A stretch of DNA of 64,000 nt from contig JAQBOV010000029.1 in NCBI GenBank assembly GCA_028287895.1, forward strand, positions 1 through 64,000. The letters run 5' to 3'. The position numbers and the translations under genes are program-made. The notes under the pieces were generated by a model. The model did not search any database. It was not told the origin of the DNA and was given only the letters and a program-made list of their open reading frames with translations. The DNA is from Mucilaginibacter sp. (GTDB taxonomy: Bacteria; Bacteroidota; Bacteroidia; Sphingobacteriales; Sphingobacteriaceae). The number at the start of each line of letters is the position of its first letter. Within the stretch, counting starts at the first letter, position 1. This document shows, one piece after another, positions 59,157 through 64,000 of the stretch.

Positions 59157-60453
59157 GGATAACCTGGCTAACAAGATCAGTTATTATCATTTAATGCTGT
59201 TCCTGCTCAGCCTGCCATTCGACCTTTTTTACAATCATCTGATCCTGGCAAGCTATGCTGTACATACCGTTATCCAGTTCAAAAAAAGTGCGGTAAAACC
59301 GGTATTTAACTTACGCACGAGTGTGTTGACATCTGTATTTTTTGTAACGCTGGCAAGTACCATTTATACCATCAATCCGTCACATGCATTTACCGAGTGG
59401 GAATTGGACACACCCATTTTATTGTTACCCCTGCTATTATGTTTTAATCAGCTGGACCTGAAAAGATACAGCAGACAGTTATTAATGGCATTTGCTTTGG
59501 GCTGCACGGCAACCATCCTTTACCTTTATGCCGATGCCTTTGTCACCATTAGACATTATCAGATGCCTTTATCTTCCATTCTGTCGCCTGCATTTACCAA
59601 TCATAATTTTTCAGAACCGATAGATATGCATGCTACCTTTTTTTCGCTGCAAATAGCACTGGCGCTTATCTATTTATTATCCCGTTTGATAGGTGAACGT
59701 TTAACGCCCGCAAACCAATTATTTTATACCATTTGCTGCGTCGTGCTCTCGGCAGGTATCATTCAATTAAGTTCGAAATCCATTTTTGCGGCGCTGCTCC
59801 TGATCATTAATGTCGCCTTCCCTTACTTTCTTCTGGAAGGTTCCCGCCGCAGGCAATTCATCATGATCTCCATCTTCGTATCTTGCATGGCCGCCATTGG
59901 GATTTTTAATACGCATGCTCTTAATGACCGTTATTTGTCTGAGCTCAAAGAGGATCTTTCCCCGTCATTCCCCGGGCAAACGGTGGAACCACGTTTAGAA
60001 AGATGGAAAATTGCGGCTAAGCTGATCCGCAACTCGCCGATTATAGGCTATGGTGCGGGATCAGAGATACAGCTTTTGCGGGAGCAATACTTCGCCAAAA
60101 AATTCTACAGCTCCTTCCTGCACCACTTAAACTCACATAACGAGTATCTGAGTTTCCTGATCAAATCGGGAATATGGGGACTGGCTGTTTACCTGGCTAC
60201 TTTAGTTTATGGTTTTAAAAAAGCAATCCGTAAAAGAGATGTCGTCTTTTTTAGCTTTATAGCCCTCGTCGCTATTGTTTCACTGTCTGAAAATATATTG
60301 GATGTGGATAAAGGGGTGATCTTTTACAGTTTTTTCTTCAGCTTTTTTGTTTTTGCAGCAGAGCAGAAAGAGCCTATCAATATCCCTATAAAAGGCCATA
60401 AATATTTAAGAAAGGTGGCAACCAAACGGGCGGTTGCGCCGTCATCATTATAA
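59134..60453 (+). CDS. O-antigen ligase family protein
   Basis: PIIGYGAGSE...LHHLNSHNEYLSFLIKSGIWGLAVYLATLVY. Confidence 0.9.
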   Translation: MRELLLIKDNLANKISYYHLMLFLLSLPFDLFYNHLILASYAVHTVIQFKKSAVKPVFNLRTSVLTSVFFVTLASTIYTINPSHAFTEWELDTPILLLPLLLCFNQLDLKRYSRQLLMAFALGCTATILYLYADAFVTIRHYQMPLSSILSPAFTNHNFSEPIDMHATFFSLQIALALIYLLSRLIGERLTPANQLFYTICCVVLSAGIIQLSSKSIFAALLLIINVAFPYFLLEGSRRRQFIMISIFVSCMAAIGIFNTHALNDRYLSELKEDLSPSFPGQTVEPRLERWKIAAKLIRNSPIIGYGAGSEIQLLREQYFAKKFYSSFLHHLNSHNEYLSFLIKSGIWGLAVYLATLVYGFKKAIRKRDVVFFSFIALVAIVSLSENILDVDKGVIFYSFFFSFFVFAAEQKEPINIPIKGHKYLRKVATKRAVAPSSL

Positions 60454-60485
60454 AGAAAGATAGCGTTGAATTAATTGGTAGTCCA

Positions 60486-61406
60486 TTGTCAGAAATCAAA
60501 AAAAATATATTGTCCACCCTTGCATATTTCGATCTGTTCAATTATCCGTTGACCCTGGACGAGATATTATTATATTTTCCGGTTAAATGCGAAACGGGCG
60601 ATTTTGAGTATGCTTTGAGGAGCCTGGTCACTGAGAGATTGATCTACCATTTCGATAAGTTCTATACCCTAAAAAATGATTACTTTCTAATAGAGCGCCG
60701 AGTTAAGGGAAACACCAAAGCTGCCGGCATGATCATCACGGCAAGGAAGGTGAGCGAGCTGCTTATCCGCTTTCCTTATGTAAGGGGCATCGCTATTTCG
60801 GGGTCACTTTCAAAAAACTTCGCCGATGAAAATTCTGATATCGACCTGTTTATCATTACTGCCAAAAACAAGCTTTGGATAGCACGCACCATCATGCATT
60901 GCTTTAAAAAGCTGACCTTCCTGGTCAACAGGCAGCATTATTTTTGCATGAACTATTACATCGATGAACAGGAACTGCAGATACGCGAAAAAAATATGTA
61001 CACGGCCATCGAGGTAGCTACTTTAATACCATTGCATGGCGATACCGTTTTTGAACAATTTTATTTGGCAAATGCCTGGAGCCGGGAATATCTGCCCAAT
61101 AAATGCCTGCGGCTAAGTACGGCCAAATCATTAAAAAAATCATTCTTAAAGCGGTTTTCCGAAGCACTTTTCAATAACCGGCTTGGCGAAAGCGTTGACA
61201 CTATGCTGATGAAAATCACTGCCCAGCGCTGGCTGAGAAAGTTACAGATGAAAAAGCAGAACGCCCGCGGCATCGTCATGTGCCTGGATACCGGTAAACA
61301 CTACGCAAAACCGGACCCCAGGAACTTCCAGGATAAACTGATTGTGAAATATCAAAACAGAGTATCACAGCTTTTGGAGCGCGGGGAGAGCAGTGTGGCG
61401 CATTGA
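60486..61406 (+). CDS. Winged-helix-like N-terminus + Pol-beta-superfamily nucleotidyltransferase
   Basis: GIAISGSLSKNFADENSDIDLFIITAKNKLWIARTI (GS...DxD motif). Confidence 0.85.
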   Translation: MSEIKKNILSTLAYFDLFNYPLTLDEILLYFPVKCETGDFEYALRSLVTERLIYHFDKFYTLKNDYFLIERRVKGNTKAAGMIITARKVSELLIRFPYVRGIAISGSLSKNFADENSDIDLFIITAKNKLWIARTIMHCFKKLTFLVNRQHYFCMNYYIDEQELQIREKNMYTAIEVATLIPLHGDTVFEQFYLANAWSREYLPNKCLRLSTAKSLKKSFLKRFSEALFNNRLGESVDTMLMKITAQRWLRKLQMKKQNARGIVMCLDTGKHYAKPDPRNFQDKLIVKYQNRVSQLLERGESSVAH

Positions 61407-61520
61407 GCTTTTAAAGCGGTGAGAAGTGGCAGTTGCAGCTGGGGAATCTGTTGATATCTTATATTAATGTGGCATTAACACACCGGGCGTTCTAAAATAT
61501 TAAATGATCACCATATCAGC

Positions 61521-62342
61521 TTATTTCTTCCTCAACGATATCATATAATAATCCCCCATAACCCTCCAGGGCCAGCGGGTTTTGAGTTGATCTTCGGCCT
61601 GTTTTAGAAAATTATAAGCCGAGGGACGTTTTTCGGCAAAGCCCTCGATGTAGGATGGCGGCACGAGCGTACACAGGCCTTCAATACTTAATACATCAAA
61701 TGAACCTTTTAGTCTTCTGGTGATATAGGAAGGGTTATAGTACCAGCATTTAAAGTAATGTCCTTCAATGTGTGCGGTTCTGCCCTTGGAACTAAAAAAC
61801 CGCCTGAAGGCAGTCTGGAACCTGCCCTTAAATAACAACAGCGTTTCCCATAAACAAAATTTTGGCAGAATGACCAGTGTTACTATTCCATTAGGGTTGA
61901 GTAAAGCAGGCAGCGAGGCTAAAACTTTGTCCAATTCGTTGGTACAATTCAGTCCGGCAAAGTTGGAGAAGATCAGATCATAAGGCCCTTTATTTTTCAA
62001 ATGATCTAAATTGGTGTAGGAGCATAGTTCATTACTTACTATTTCACCTAATTGGTGCTTTCGAACTTTCCGCATTAATTGCTCTTGCATGCCCGGCGAT
62101 ATATCTGTAGCATGTACCTTATGCCCTTGGCCGGCAAAAAAGACAGCATCAACGCCTGTGCCGCTGTTTAGTTCCAATATGGTACTGCCGGCGCTTAGAT
62201 ATTTTAATACATGCGTGCGCACCCGTTGGCGTTTATAGCCAATGATGGTATTGGCGCTGTACAGATCGTCAAATATCCCCGACTGCCCGGTAAAGGCACC
62301 GGCGGCATTTAATTCATTCCTATGATCAGCAATTACTTCCAT
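61521..62342 (-). CDS. Class I SAM-dependent methyltransferase
   Basis: STILELNSGTGVDAVFFAGQGHKVHATDISPGM; YDLIFSNFAGLNCT. Confidence 0.92.
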   Translation of the reverse strand: MEVIADHRNELNAAGAFTGQSGIFDDLYSANTIIGYKRQRVRTHVLKYLSAGSTILELNSGTGVDAVFFAGQGHKVHATDISPGMQEQLMRKVRKHQLGEIVSNELCSYTNLDHLKNKGPYDLIFSNFAGLNCTNELDKVLASLPALLNPNGIVTLVILPKFCLWETLLLFKGRFQTAFRRFFSSKGRTAHIEGHYFKCWYYNPSYITRRLKGSFDVLSIEGLCTLVPPSYIEGFAEKRPSAYNFLKQAEDQLKTRWPWRVMGDYYMISLRKK

Positions 62343-63811
62343 TACATTGCCTTTTCTAATCGTTTCAACTTCAATTTTTCAACCCATGTGGCCGGGGCGT
62401 AATAAAAAACGGACAGGGCTTTTTTCAACCGGTGGGCATTGGTATTAAGGGGTTTTCTAATTAACTCAACGAGGCTATTTTTTGCCAGGTGCTGATGATA
62501 ATTCTGATGAACATAGCGGTGCAACTGCTTATAGTAAGATGGTGGAAAGGTATTGGCGAACATCAGCGCCATTTCATCAGAGTCCGTCCAGTTGGTTTTG
62601 TTGCTCAAATCGGCCTTTACTTTATCGTAAAAAACCGTTCCCGGTAGCGGGTAGGACACAGAGATGCCGATCTGGAAAGGTAACAATGCATTGATCATTT
62701 TGATGGTCAGCTCAATATCTTCCTTCAACTCTCCCAAATAGCCAAACTGGATAAAAAAGGCCGGCTGAATACCATGATTTTTCATGAGCGTCGTTGAACG
62801 GTGTATCTGCTCAACCGTCGTCCCCTTGTCCATGGCATCCAATATTTTCTGAGAACCGCTTTCGGCACCTATCCAGGCAATTTCGCAGCCGGATTTCGCT
62901 AAAGCTTTTACCAGTTCTTCTTCAACAAGCAGATCGGCCCTTGATTGTATTTTGAACCTTATCTTTAATTTTTCCTCTTGCATCAGGCGGGAAAACTCTT
63001 CCACCCAGCCAGGTTTCAGGCCAAAAATATCATCACAAAACCAAAGGTGATCGATCCCCAGCCACTCCCTGAGCAGCTTTATTTCCTGCACCACGTTTTG
63101 CGGGCTTCGTGAATTATAGCGGTTACCGTAAATCGGCTTTGCACACCAGTTGCATTTAAACGGACATCCGCGGGTGGTGCTCATATTTAAGGAGAAGTAG
63201 CCTGCATGTTTCAACCAGCTATCCTTATACTGCTGTATATTGACCAGATCCCATGCCGGTAAAGGTAAACTGTCCAGATCCTTTAGCACCGGCCTTCCTA
63301 AAGTCTTAACGGCCCTGCCATCTTTGATGTATGCAAGTCCCTGTATATCGGGATGCCCGGCAACGCCGTTTTTGAGCGCATTTACCAATTCCAGCAAAGT
63401 TTGCTCGCCCTCGCCGATGATCACAAAATCGGCTCCTTCTTTCAGATATTCCTCATAACGGTCGGTTGAGTCTGAGCTGCAAACGATAACCTTGCAGCCT
63501 TTTGCCTTAGCCTGCTTACACATGCTAAAAGCGGCCTCCCGCATATTGGTGAGGCACATTTTGGTGAGGTAATTAAAGCCGTCGTCATAGATCACAAAAA
63601 AATCGGGCCGGCGCTTTTCCAGTTCTGCTCCGGCCTGGTGGGGACCGGCGGCAAACATGGTATCAAATAAAGATGCCCTATACCCATTTTCACGCATCAG
63701 CGAGGCAGCATACAAGGTGCCCAATGGCGGGTAAGGCTGACCTAAAGCCCATTGCTTGGGATCAAACCTTAAAAAATAGGAATGGGTAAACAGGATGTTA
63801 TTTTTCTCCAT
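62342..63811 (-). CDS. B12-binding domain radical SAM protein
   Basis: N-terminal B12-binding fold; TTRGCPFKCNWCAKPIYG (CxxxCxxC); GESG-type IGAESGSQKILDAMDKG. Confidence 0.94.
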   Translation of the reverse strand: MEKNNILFTHSYFLRFDPKQWALGQPYPPLGTLYAASLMRENGYRASLFDTMFAAGPHQAGAELEKRRPDFFVIYDDGFNYLTKMCLTNMREAAFSMCKQAKAKGCKVIVCSSDSTDRYEEYLKEGADFVIIGEGEQTLLELVNALKNGVAGHPDIQGLAYIKDGRAVKTLGRPVLKDLDSLPLPAWDLVNIQQYKDSWLKHAGYFSLNMSTTRGCPFKCNWCAKPIYGNRYNSRSPQNVVQEIKLLREWLGIDHLWFCDDIFGLKPGWVEEFSRLMQEEKLKIRFKIQSRADLLVEEELVKALAKSGCEIAWIGAESGSQKILDAMDKGTTVEQIHRSTTLMKNHGIQPAFFIQFGYLGELKEDIELTIKMINALLPFQIGISVSYPLPGTVFYDKVKADLSNKTNWTDSDEMALMFANTFPPSYYKQLHRYVHQNYHQHLAKNSLVELIRKPLNTNAHRLKKALSVFYYAPATWVEKLKLKRLEKAM

Positions 63812-63903
63812 CTTATATCAACTACGTTTGTAAAAGTTAATGGGTTGCCAGAAGGTTATAAAATCATGCACCCGGCTAAGCGCAGAGGCGACGCGTTACC
63901 ACT

Positions 63904-64000
63904 CTACCTGATCCTATAAATATTGTAGTTATACATACATCTGTCCAAATAATAATCCTTGGCAATCAATTCATCAGTAAACTGCCGCATATCCTGGGCT
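63904..64000 (-). CDS. C-terminal end of a CDS truncated by the right window edge
   Basis: Open frame reading ...AQDMRQFTDELIAKDYYLDRCMYNYNIYRIR*. Confidence 0.5.
   Translation of the reverse strand, partial: AQDMRQFTDELIAKDYYLDRCMYNYNIYRIR

Noticed and set aside
1-64000. CRISPR array
   Set aside because: No regularly spaced repeat series seen on reading; only isolated direct and inverted repeats.
1-64000. Intact transposase, integrase or IS element
   Set aside because: None recognised among the ORFs; only indirect att-like and remnant signals.

Overview
This 64 kb window looks like a Bacteroidota chromosome, probably Sphingobacteriaceae or Mucilaginibacter-like. That assignment rests on the SusC/SusD pair, the TTTG-N19-TAnnTTTG promoter and the gene families, not on a database search. 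From left to right: (i) A defence-island scar (1-2.9 kb). A minus-strand fragment strongly resembles a CD-NTase (CBASS cyclase family) and is missing from the supplied ORF track. It abuts a truncated AAA15-type ATPase in the opposite orientation. Next come an ORF-less promoter-to-terminator segment and a translationally coupled two-gene unit of unknown function. (ii) VOC and MEDS-domain genes. (iii) A SusC/SusD locus with a GH2 enzyme, an AraC regulator and an apparently complete oxidative (De Ley-Doudoroff-like) aldose/aldonate pathway (5.3-21.4 kb). (iv) A small stress-gene patch with KTSC, a DUF3606-like gene carrying an in-frame TGA, an orphan receiver, cold-shock proteins and an Lmo0937-like peptide. 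(v) A Na+/H+ antiporter, then a chromate/efflux locus with ChrA, DUF1259, an RND triad and a ChrB-domain/AraC-HTH fusion, with a 19-bp-period direct repeat upstream of the efflux operon. (vi) Mixed genes with decayed YCII, HepT(HEPN)-like and LacI-like fragments plus tRNA-Gln(CTG). (vii) A compact five-gene operon: ECF sigma, a protein with an inner-membrane helix, a long disordered linker and a probable outer-membrane barrel (candidate trans-envelope anti-sigma factor), YceI, DUF5777 and Rieske. (viii) A polysaccharide cluster (51-61.4 kb) followed by a methyltransferase and a B12-binding radical SAM gene. All family calls come from reading motifs by eye; no search was run.
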